From Bradyrhizobium sp. CCGUVB1N3 (GTDB lineage Bacteria > Pseudomonadota > Alphaproteobacteria > Rhizobiales > Xanthobacteraceae): a DNA stretch of 64,000 bases. Under the pieces are notes generated by a model. The model saw only the letters and a list, made by a program, of their open reading frames with translations. It was not told the DNA's origin and did no database searches. The stretch spans positions 9,241,501 through 9,305,500 of the forward strand of contig NZ_JANADR010000001.1 in assembly GCF_024199925.1 (NCBI RefSeq), written 5' to 3'. Position numbers and translations under genes: made by a program. Below, in pieces: positions 45,994-53,610 of this stretch (its first letter is position 1; each line of letters starts with the position of its first letter).

Positions 45994-47067
45994 TCAGTGC
46001 GAGAACGGGTAGAGCTTCCAGTAGGCCTTGATCTGTCGCCATCGATGCGCGAGGCCGTCCGGCTCGAACATCAGGAACGCGATGATGATGAGCCCGATCG
46101 CGATCTCGCGCAGGAACGTGATGTTGGTGTTGAGCGACAGCGCGTGGTCGATCGCGCCGCCTTTCAGATGCAGGCTGAGCCACTCCATCGATTCCGGCAG
46201 CAGCACCACGAAGGCGGTACCCATCAGCGTGCCCATGATCGAGCCGGTGCCGCCGATGATGATCATGGCGAGGAACAGGATCGAGCGCTCGATGCCAAAA
46301 CCTTCCTGCGAGACGACTTGCTGGTAGTGCGCATAGAGCGCACCGGCAATGCCAGCGAAGAAGGCGGCGAGCGCAAACGACAGCGTGCGGTATTTCGTCA
46401 GGTTGATGCCCATGATCTCCGCGGAGAGATAGTGGTCCCGGATCGCGACCAGCGCTCTGCCGTCGCGCGTGCGCATCAGATTGGTGACGAGGATGTAGCT
46501 CGCGAGCACGTAAGCCAGAACGACGTAGAAATATTGCTTATCGCCGCGCAGCGTATAGCCGAAGATCGAGAACGGTTCGGCGCTGGCCGGCACCGAGCCG
46601 CCGGAGAACCATTCGGCGCGCGAGAAGAAGTCGAGCAGGATGTATTGCGCCGCGAGCGTCGCGATGACGAGATAGAGCCCCTTCAGCCGCGCCGCCGGAA
46701 TGCCGAAGACCAGGCCGACGAGTGCGGTGACGATGCCGGCGAGCGGGATCGCGAAGAACACCGGGATCGGCGCGTTGTTGGAGATATAGGCCGAGGTGAA
46801 GGCGCCGAGCAGGAAGAAGGCGGCATGGCCGATCGAGATCTGGCCGGTGAATCCGACCAGGATGTTGAGGCCAAGTGCCGCGATCGAGAAGATGCCGATC
46901 TGGATCAGGATACTCAGCCAATAGCCGCCGAAGAACTGCGGCGCGAGGCAGAGCAGCAGCACGCCGGCAATCGCAAAGTTGCGGCTGGTCTTGGTCGGGA
47001 AGATCGTGGTGTCGGCCGCGTAGGTCGTGCGGAAATCGCCAGCAGGGATGAGGGCAGGGCCGGCCAT
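45994..47067 (-). CDS. livM: Liv-type permease (LivM-like), first system
   Basis: The ATG at 47067 (MAGPALIPAGD) gives 357 residues and starts two bases after the LivH stop; the frame is open far upstream but overlaps LivH. It has about ten membrane segments with the family's GYAG-equivalent LNILVGFTGQISIGHAAFF, GLYLVIATLAAQYIL, and the coupling helix region VAIRDHYLSAEIMGIN. It forms the channel with LivH. Confidence 0.92.
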   Translation of the reverse strand: MAGPALIPAGDFRTTYAADTTIFPTKTSRNFAIAGVLLLCLAPQFFGGYWLSILIQIGIFSIAALGLNILVGFTGQISIGHAAFFLLGAFTSAYISNNAPIPVFFAIPLAGIVTALVGLVFGIPAARLKGLYLVIATLAAQYILLDFFSRAEWFSGGSVPASAEPFSIFGYTLRGDKQYFYVVLAYVLASYILVTNLMRTRDGRALVAIRDHYLSAEIMGINLTKYRTLSFALAAFFAGIAGALYAHYQQVVSQEGFGIERSILFLAMIIIGGTGSIMGTLMGTAFVVLLPESMEWLSLHLKGGAIDHALSLNTNITFLREIAIGLIIIAFLMFEPDGLAHRWRQIKAYWKLYPFSH

Positions 47068-47069
47068 GG

Positions 47070-47963
47070 TCAAATCCGCTCGATGTCGTGGGTGCCGAAC
47101 AGGCCGTAGGGCTTGATCATCAGCACGATGATGAGGACGTAGAACGGCGCGATCTCGTAGAGATTGCCCCAGTGCAGATACTGGCTGTCGACATATTGCG
47201 CGATGTTCTCGAGCAGCCCGATGATGATGCCGCCGAGCACGGCGCCGCCGACGGAGTCGAGCCCGCCGAGGATCGCCGCCGGAAACACCTTGATGCCGTA
47301 GGCCGCCAGCCCCGATGACACGCCGTTCACCACGGCCACGACGACACCGGCGACCGCCGAGACCGTCGCCGAGATCGCCCAGGCCATCGCGAACACGCTT
47401 TTGACGGAAATGCCGAGCGACTGGGCCACTTGCTGATTGAACGCGGTCGCCCGCATTGCCAGGCCGTATTTCGAGGCGCGGAAGAACCAGGCCATGCCGA
47501 TCATCATCGCGACCGACACCACGAGGCTCATGATGTAGACAGTCTGGATCTGAAGCCCGAACAGGTTCACCGACTGGCTTTCGAATACCCGCGGGAACGG
47601 CTGCGGGTTGACGCCGAACATCCATTTCAGCGCGGCCTGGAACACGGTGGAAAGGCCGATCGTCACCATGATCACGGAGATGATCGGCTCGCCGATCATC
47701 GGCCTGAGGACCAGCACCTGGATCGCGATGCCGAAGACGAACATGAAGACGAGCGTCATCGGCATGCCGATCCAGAACGGCACCTGGTATTTTGCCAGCA
47801 GCGCCCAGCACACCCAGGCGCCGACCAGCAGCAATTCACCTTGCGCGAAGTTGACGACTTGAGTGGCCTTGTAGATCAGCACAAACGACATCGCGACGAC
47901 GCCATAGAGCGTGCCGACCACGAGGCCGTTGACCAGGAGCTGGATGAGGAATGCGGTGTTCAT
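47070..47963 (-). CDS. livH: Liv-type permease (LivH-like), first system
   Basis: The 297-residue permease has about eight membrane segments. It shows LVNGLVVGTLYGVVAMSFVLIYKATQVVNFAQGE near the N-terminus, the coupling region YGLAMRATAFNQQVAQSLGIS, and GGLDSVGGAVLGG near the C-terminus. These are diagnostic for LivH. It lies downstream of an acyl-CoA ligase gene with 220 bases between, a gap filled by a palindromic repeat. Confidence 0.92.
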   Translation of the reverse strand: MNTAFLIQLLVNGLVVGTLYGVVAMSFVLIYKATQVVNFAQGELLLVGAWVCWALLAKYQVPFWIGMPMTLVFMFVFGIAIQVLVLRPMIGEPIISVIMVTIGLSTVFQAALKWMFGVNPQPFPRVFESQSVNLFGLQIQTVYIMSLVVSVAMMIGMAWFFRASKYGLAMRATAFNQQVAQSLGISVKSVFAMAWAISATVSAVAGVVVAVVNGVSSGLAAYGIKVFPAAILGGLDSVGGAVLGGIIIGLLENIAQYVDSQYLHWGNLYEIAPFYVLIIVLMIKPYGLFGTHDIERI

Positions 47964-47999
47964 GCGGTCACGCTCGCTGATAAATCCGGCGCGCTTCTC

Positions 48000-48145
48000 C
48001 CCTCTCCCCTTGTGGGAAAGGGTGCCGTCGCGAAGCGACGGCGGGTGAGGGGGTGTTTCCGCAGTGAGGGTGGGGCAAGAAGACCCATAACCCCTGCGAG
48101 GTTGTGGCTGATGGCTGCGCTGCGCTCTCCCACAAGGGAAGAGGG
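48000..48145. repeat. Paired inverted repeat with an internal hairpin, intergenic
   Basis: A 21-base arm CCCTCTCCCCTTGTGGGAAAG at 48000-48020 faces CTCTCCCACAAGGGAAGAGGG at 48125-48145 (two mismatches). A perfect eight-base stem GCCGTCGC/GCGACGGC with a GAA loop lies inside at 48024-48042. This structure is common between genes in Bradyrhizobium and may be a nonautonomous mobile repeat. Confidence 0.7.
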
Positions 48146-48183
48146 CACGATAAGATGCATCGCGCTTGTTCCTTGCGAAAGAC

Positions 48184-50115
48184 TCACTCCGCGGCCTCCG
48201 CGATGTGGCCTTGGCCGCCGAGGTCCACGACCCGCAAGCTCGTGCGAACGCGCTGGGTGGTGCCGTCCTGGAAGCGGATCACGGTGTCGACGGGGATGTT
48301 GGCGTCGCCGCGGTAGATCGCGTCGATGATATCTGCGTATTTCTCGTTGATGACGCCGCGGCGCACTTTTCGGGTGCGGGTGAGCTCGCCGTCGTCCGCG
48401 TCAAGCTCCTTGTAGAGCAGAAGGAAGCGCGAGATGCGCTGCGCCGGCGGCAGCGTCGCGTTCACGGTCTCGACTTCCTTCCGGAGCAGCGCATAGACCT
48501 CCGGCCGCGAGGCGAGGTCGCTATAGGTCGTGAAGGAGAGGCGGTTCTTCTCCGCCCATTTCGAGATGATGGAGTAGCGGATGCAGATCATCGCCGCGAG
48601 CGCGTCGCGGCCCGCACCCAACACTACGGCTTCCGCGATATAGGGCGAGAACTTCAGCTTGTTCTCGATGAATTGCGGCGAGAAGCGCTCGCCGCGCGAG
48701 GTCTCTGCGAGATCCCTGATGCGATCGATGACCACAAGCTGCTTGTTTGCGTTGAAGTAGCCGGCGTCGCCCGAGAGCATCCAGCCATCCCTGATGTCGG
48801 CAACGCTTGCCTCGGGGTTCTTGTAGTACCCCAGGAACATGTTGGGATGCCGCACCACGATCTCGCCGACGCCATGAACATCGGCATTGTCGATTCGGAT
48901 CTCGATATCGTCGGCCATCGGCACGCCGGTGGTGTCAGGATCGACCTTGCCCGCCGGATGCAGCGTGTAGGCGCCCAATAACTCCGTCTGGCCGTAAAGC
49001 GTGCGCAGCGGAACGCCCATCGCCTGGAAGAACTTGAAGGTATCGGGCCCCAGCGCCGCTCCGCCGGTCGCCGCCGAGCGCAGCCGCGTGAAACCGAGGC
49101 GGTCGCGCAACGCGCGGAACAGGATCATGTCTGCGAGGCCCGAGTGCTTGCCTTGCGCGAGCGCAGCAAGCCCGGTCTTCATGCCAAGATCGAACAGGCG
49201 CTGCTTGAACGGCGTCGCATCCATTACCTTTGCACGGACATCGGCGGCGATCGATTCCCATACGCGTGGCGCAAAGAGAACGAACGTCGGCGCGATCTCG
49301 CGCAGATCGTTCATCATGGTGTCGGACTCTTCGACGAAGTTGATCTTCATCCGGCAGAGCAGACCTTTGCCGAGCACGTAGACCTGCTCCATGATCCAGG
49401 GCAGCGGCAGCACCGAGACGTATTCGTCGTCCGGTCCCTTCGGATCGAAGGCGAGATAGGTCGCGCAGTGGCCGAGCACGCGGCCGGCGGCGAGCATCGC
49501 GAGCTTGGGATGCGAGGTGGTGCCCGACGTCGTGCAGAGGATCGCAACGTCCTCGCCCCTGGTCGCATCCACGAGCGCGTCGTAAAGCTCCGGCTCGCGC
49601 GCGGCGCGCGCACGGCCGAGCTCGGCGAGCTTTTCGGCCGGCATCAGCCGCGGATCGTCGTATTTCCGCATGCCGCGCGGATCGGAATAGATGATGTGCT
49701 TCAGTTTCGGCACGCGATCGGCAAGTCCCAAGAGCTTGTCGACCTGCTCCTCGTCCTCGGCGAAGACGAGCTGCGCTTCGCCATAGGTGAGGAGATAGGA
49801 GGCCTCCTCATCCAGTACATCGCGATAGAGCCCGAGGCTCAAACCGCCGATCGCATGGGTAGCCACTTCGGCGGCGACCCAGTCCGGCCGGTTGTCGCCG
49901 ATGATGCCGATGACATCGCCGCGCCCAAGGCCGAGCTCGACGAGACCGAGCGCGAAATCGCGCACCCGCGTCTGGTAGTCGCTCCAGGTGAACAGACGCC
50001 AGAGACCAAAATCCTTCTCGCGCAGCGCGACCTCGCTGCCGTGCTCCTTCGCATTCAGTCGCAGCAGTTTCGGATAGGTGTCGGCCTGCGCGACGCGCCC
50101 CGCATAATCCATCAT
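48184..50115 (-). CDS. Long-chain acyl-CoA synthetase-like AMP-forming ligase
   Basis: The ATG at 50115 is coupled by ATGA to the LivG-like stop; 643 residues. The AMP-binding motifs are CTTSGTTSHPK (P-loop), YGQTELLGAYTL (adenine binding), GWMLSGDAGYFN and the C-terminal hinge DRIRDLAETSRGE. The size and SxGTT with HPK fit FadD/long-chain ligase relatives found inside Liv operons of Bradyrhizobium and Burkholderia. It lies between the ATPase and permease genes, so uptake and CoA activation of the ligand may be linked. Confidence 0.88.
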   Translation of the reverse strand: MMDYAGRVAQADTYPKLLRLNAKEHGSEVALREKDFGLWRLFTWSDYQTRVRDFALGLVELGLGRGDVIGIIGDNRPDWVAAEVATHAIGGLSLGLYRDVLDEEASYLLTYGEAQLVFAEDEEQVDKLLGLADRVPKLKHIIYSDPRGMRKYDDPRLMPAEKLAELGRARAAREPELYDALVDATRGEDVAILCTTSGTTSHPKLAMLAAGRVLGHCATYLAFDPKGPDDEYVSVLPLPWIMEQVYVLGKGLLCRMKINFVEESDTMMNDLREIAPTFVLFAPRVWESIAADVRAKVMDATPFKQRLFDLGMKTGLAALAQGKHSGLADMILFRALRDRLGFTRLRSAATGGAALGPDTFKFFQAMGVPLRTLYGQTELLGAYTLHPAGKVDPDTTGVPMADDIEIRIDNADVHGVGEIVVRHPNMFLGYYKNPEASVADIRDGWMLSGDAGYFNANKQLVVIDRIRDLAETSRGERFSPQFIENKLKFSPYIAEAVVLGAGRDALAAMICIRYSIISKWAEKNRLSFTTYSDLASRPEVYALLRKEVETVNATLPPAQRISRFLLLYKELDADDGELTRTRKVRRGVINEKYADIIDAIYRGDANIPVDTVIRFQDGTTQRVRTSLRVVDLGGQGHIAEAAE

Positions 50116-50936
50116 GCCGCGCACTCCGGGGCCGCGGGCTTGTCGTCGGGATCGACCAGCACCTCGTCCTCCTCGCCGAGATAGGCGCGCCTGACGTGGG
50201 GATCGGCCAGCACCGCGGCCGGATCGCCCTCGGCGATCTTGCGGCCGAAATCCAGCACCATGACGCGGTGGGAAATATCCATCACCACGCCCATATCGTG
50301 CTCGATCATCACCACCGTCATCCCGAACTCCTCGTTGAGATCGACGATGTAGCGGGCCATGTCCTCCTTCTCCTCGAAGTTCATGCCGGCCATCGGCTCG
50401 TCGAGAAGAATGAGGCGCGGCTCGAGCGCCATGGCGCGCGCAAGCTCGACGCGCTTGCGCAGGCCGTAGGGCAGGGTGCCGGCTTGCGCTTTTCGAACCG
50501 ATTGCAGGTCGAGGAAGTCGATGATCTCCTCGACCTTGCGGCGGTGCGCGAGCTCCTCCTTGCGCGCACCGGTCAGCCAGTACAGCGAGCCGGTGATGAA
50601 ATTGTTCTTCAGGAGGTGATGGCGGCCGACCATGATGTTGTCGAGCACGCTCATATGGTGGAACAGCGCCAGATTCTGGAAGGTTCGGCCTATGCCGAGC
50701 GAGGCACGGGCGTTCGGCGTCAATCCAGTGATGTCGCGGTCCCGGTAGAAGAGCTGACCTTCGGTCGGCTTATAGCGACCGGAAATACAGTTCACGATCG
50801 AGGTCTTGCCGGCGCCGTTGGGGCCGATGATCGAGAACAACTCGCCGTCCTTGATGGAAAAGCTGACGTCGGTCAGCGCGCGGACTCCGCCGAACCGCAA
50901 GGACACGCCGCGCACTTCAAGACTGGTTGCCACCAA
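50112..50936 (-). CDS. livG: Liv-type ABC importer ATPase (LivG-like), first system
   Basis: The 274-residue ATPase starts VATSLEVRGVSLRFGG and has Walker A GPNGAGKTS, Q-loop RTFQNLALFHHMS, signature LPYGLRKRVELARAM (a variant of LSGGQ typical of LivG), Walker B LILLDEPMAGMN and H-loop EHDMGVVMD. Extra residues at the end (about 25) are acidic. First gene of the operon, divergent from the Crp/Fnr gene with 333 bases between. Confidence 0.92.
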   Translation of the reverse strand: MVATSLEVRGVSLRFGGVRALTDVSFSIKDGELFSIIGPNGAGKTSIVNCISGRYKPTEGQLFYRDRDITGLTPNARASLGIGRTFQNLALFHHMSVLDNIMVGRHHLLKNNFITGSLYWLTGARKEELAHRRKVEEIIDFLDLQSVRKAQAGTLPYGLRKRVELARAMALEPRLILLDEPMAGMNFEEKEDMARYIVDLNEEFGMTVVMIEHDMGVVMDISHRVMVLDFGRKIAEGDPAAVLADPHVRRAYLGEEDEVLVDPDDKPAAPECAA

Positions 50937-51059
50937 TAATTCCCTCCCCGGCGACGGCGCTTTGGCGCTCTTTCGTCCACTTCCTTGGGCCGATCCTATA
51001 TCGGCCGTTCGGACGAAACCATGCAGCCGATGGTCCCGGCCCGATCACGCGATGCGGCG

Positions 51060-51078
51060 TTGTCCCCATTGGGAACAA
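51060..51078. promoter_or_regulatory. Dyad TTGTCCCC-N3-GGGAACAA, possible operator
   Basis: Eight-base arms with one mismatch lie 124 bases before the livG start. The outer TTGT/ACAA pair is of the general Crp/Fnr shape, but spacing differs from the classic TTGAT-N4-ATCAA. Confidence 0.3.
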
Positions 51079-51214
51079 AAGCCGCATCGCGCGAGGTGGT
51101 CCTCAATAGGGTAAAGCGCTATTTTGAAATGTCTTGTGCCTGACAATTCGTCGGCAAAGTTTTTCGCGGGGACGGTGCCTGCCTCTTTCGTCGCAGGGCG
51201 AATGAGGCGGGTTT

Positions 51215-51230
51215 ATTGCAGTGCAGCAAT
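51215..51230. promoter_or_regulatory. Dyad ATTGC-N6-GCAAT, possible autoregulatory site
   Basis: The perfect five-base arms lie about 40 bases before the Crp/Fnr gene start, in a place where binding would block its transcription. The 16-base size fits a Crp/Fnr dimer. Confidence 0.35.
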
Positions 51231-51269
51231 CGAGTGGGGTGACATTACGGTGCGGTTGGCTTCGGGATC

Positions 51270-51944
51270 ATGATTTCAGAGGATCAATTGAAGCGCGTCG
51301 CCGCTTGGTCGCGCGAGCTCACGATGCGCGAGATCGAGGTCGCCCGCGCCGGGATCATCGAAAAATCCTACGTCAACGGCGAGACCGTCTTCATGCGCGG
51401 CGACAGGTTCGACTATTGGGCCGGCGTGGTCAGTGGCCTCGCCCGGATGGGCGGGGTCTCGCGCGACGGCAAGGAGACGAGTTTGGCGGGCCTCACTGCG
51501 GGCGCCTGGTTCGGCGAAGGCAGCGTGCTCAAGAACGAGCCGCGGCGCTACGACGTGGTTGCGCTCCGCGACAGCCGCCTTGCGCTGATGGAGCGTAGCG
51601 CCTTCCTATGGCTGTTCGAGAATAGCGTCGGCTTCAACCGCTTCCTGGTGCGCCAGCTCAACGAGCGGCTCGGCCAGTTCATCGGCATGCTCGAAGTCAA
51701 CCGCACGCTGGACGCTACCGCTCGCCTTGCCCGCAGCATCGCCTCGCTGTTCAACCCGATCCTCTATCCGGATTCCAAAACGCATCTGGAGATCACGCAG
51801 GAGGAGATCGGCGCGCTCTCCGGCATGTCGCGGCAGAACGCGAACCGCGCGCTGAACCGGCTCGAGAAGGAGGGGCTGCTGCGGCTCGAATATGGCGGCA
51901 TCACCATCCTCGATGTCGATCGGCTGCGCGGGTATGGGGACTAG
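51270..51944 (+). CDS. Crp/Fnr-family transcriptional regulator
   Basis: The 224-residue protein has an N-terminal cyclic-nucleotide-binding-like sensor domain (ETVFMRGDRFDYWAGVVSGLARM, GAWFGEGSVLKNEPRRYDVVAL), a dimer helix (RFLVRQLNERLGQFIGML) and a C-terminal winged helix with IGALSGMSRQNANRALNRLEKEGLL, the DNA-recognition part. No cysteine cluster for an FNR iron-sulfur centre is seen. It is divergent from the Liv operon and may control it. Confidence 0.9.
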   Translation: MISEDQLKRVAAWSRELTMREIEVARAGIIEKSYVNGETVFMRGDRFDYWAGVVSGLARMGGVSRDGKETSLAGLTAGAWFGEGSVLKNEPRRYDVVALRDSRLALMERSAFLWLFENSVGFNRFLVRQLNERLGQFIGMLEVNRTLDATARLARSIASLFNPILYPDSKTHLEITQEEIGALSGMSRQNANRALNRLEKEGLLRLEYGGITILDVDRLRGYGD

Positions 51945-51958
51945 GGGGCGCCGTCCCG

Positions 51959-53221
51959 TCATCGCGCATTGGCTGGCGCGTGTGCCGGCCACAAATCGTC
52001 GCGCCAGCGCACGGCAATCGCCATCATCGCAATGAACCCCGAGATCGCATACAGCGAGCCCGTCGCCGAATAGCCGATGCGATCGATCAAGCTGCCCGCC
52101 GCGAGCAGCCCGAGCGGCAAGCCGTAGATCACCATCATGCGCACCCCCATCACGCGGCCCCGGAGGTGCGCGCTCGCAGCACGCATCAGGATCACAGCGG
52201 CGGCAATCATCGACATGCTCTGGGCGATGCCGGCGAGCACGAGGCAGGCCATGGCGACCGGCATGGTCCTCAGCCCCACGAACACCAGCAGCATCGCGTA
52301 CCAGGCGAGTGTCGCGCCGATCAGAAGCCGGGCGATGCGCAGGCCGCCCACAAGGCTGAGCGTGACCGAACCGATCAGCGAGCCCACGGCGAAACTCGCC
52401 GACAGATAGCCGAGACCGGTCTGATCGGTATGAAAGATGTCGCGCGCGACGAAAGGCAATAGTCCGTTCGTCAGCGGAAATGCCGTGAGATTGGCCAAAA
52501 ATGCGACGCAGAGCGCCGCTCTCATCCCAGGGCCATTCCAGGCATAAACGATGCCTTCCTTCAGGTCGCGCAGCAGTCTCGCGCCGGCGCGGTCGTCCGC
52601 CGGGCGATGGCTTGCGGCCGAGGACTTTGGCGGCCGGGTCAGGCAGAGCATCAGGATCGCGGCCACGAAGTAGAGACAGGCGATCGCCACATAAACGAGG
52701 CCGATGCCAAGCGCGGCAAACAGTCCGGCGCCGGTCAAGGCGCCGGCGATGCGCGCACTATCCTGGGTCGTGCGCGACAGGCTGATGGCACCAACCAGTT
52801 GTTCGGCCGGCATGATGCTGGCGAGCAGCGCGCCACGAATCCCGAGATCCGATGGACGGATCAGGCCCATGACCGCGACGATGATCATCACATTGAGCGG
52901 CGCCAGATGGCCGCTTAGGGCCAACGCCATGATGGTCGAGGACAGTGCCGTATAGGCAAGACGCATGGCGACGAGAAGATCCCGGTGACCCATGCGGTCT
53001 CCGATCATCCCGAACACCGGTGCAGTCAGTGTCCCGACATATTGCAGCGATGCCAGGATGGTGAGCAGCAGCACCGAGCCGGTCTCCACCATGATGTACC
53101 AGCCGAGCACCAGCGTCTCCACCTCGAATGCCCAGGAGGTGAGCAGATCGGATGGCCATTGAAAGCGATAGTTGCGGATGCGGAACGGCGCGAGTGCGGA
53201 AGGTCGTGTGGCTGTGTTCAA
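51959..53221 (-). CDS. MFS transporter (MFS_3/EntS-like)
   Basis: The 420-residue protein has twelve membrane segments. It carries the first-loop motif GMIGDRMGHRDLLVAMRL and a long central cytoplasmic loop (PPKSSAASHRPADDRAGARLLRDLKEG) before FLANLTAFPLTNGLLPFV. The order resembles the enterobactin exporter-like MFS_3 group, used for efflux of small molecules. Substrate unknown. The stop is 15 bases from the end of the Crp/Fnr gene (convergent). Confidence 0.85.
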   Translation of the reverse strand: MNTATRPSALAPFRIRNYRFQWPSDLLTSWAFEVETLVLGWYIMVETGSVLLLTILASLQYVGTLTAPVFGMIGDRMGHRDLLVAMRLAYTALSSTIMALALSGHLAPLNVMIIVAVMGLIRPSDLGIRGALLASIMPAEQLVGAISLSRTTQDSARIAGALTGAGLFAALGIGLVYVAIACLYFVAAILMLCLTRPPKSSAASHRPADDRAGARLLRDLKEGIVYAWNGPGMRAALCVAFLANLTAFPLTNGLLPFVARDIFHTDQTGLGYLSASFAVGSLIGSVTLSLVGGLRIARLLIGATLAWYAMLLVFVGLRTMPVAMACLVLAGIAQSMSMIAAAVILMRAASAHLRGRVMGVRMMVIYGLPLGLLAAGSLIDRIGYSATGSLYAISGFIAMMAIAVRWRDDLWPAHAPANAR

Positions 53222-53610
53222 GATGCGATGACGGGTTTCACGGCGATTCCCTGCCCTTATTATTTGTTCTTTCTGTTCGTCAGCGTAGTGCCGGCGATGC
53301 GCGTGTCAATCGACGCTGTCGCATGCCGCCATGCTCGCCGACGACAGGCGACGTGCCATGCGTTGCATTCCCGCCGAGCTTCCGAATGTTGCATCGAATT
53401 GCCGCGGCTGAGAGCGGCGCGCTGCATGCGAGGCCACCTTTGTCCCAGAGCACCCGCAGCATCAGCTCGCTGTCCGGCCCGTTTCGTGGAGGGATAGACG
53501 AGCCGCCGCTTGCTCTTCCGGCGCGCCGAGCCCATTCTGGTCCACCCTCTGGACCCATTCGGCAGGGTCCAGGGGATCGCGCCATCGCGGCTTCCGCGAG
53601 GTCTTGGGCC
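53222..53610. other. Divergent intergenic region between MFS and cyclase genes
   Basis: The 389 bases are open in the cyclase frame, but the predicted residues are arginine/serine/proline-rich and not conserved in type, so the cyclase is taken to start at the zinc ribbon. The region probably contains promoters for both genes. Confidence 0.4.

Larger units (their letters stand above)
50937..51269. promoter_or_regulatory. Divergent promoter region between livG and a Crp/Fnr gene
   Basis: These 333 bases must hold promoters for both directions. Two dyads are present (51060-51078 and 51215-51230). No sigma-70 boxes at good spacing were found, so promoter positions are not given. Confidence 0.5.

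Noticed and set aside
44643..47109. Long plus-strand frames over the Liv binding protein and LivM genes
   Set aside because: They are antisense to clearly recognised Liv genes and have no family features.
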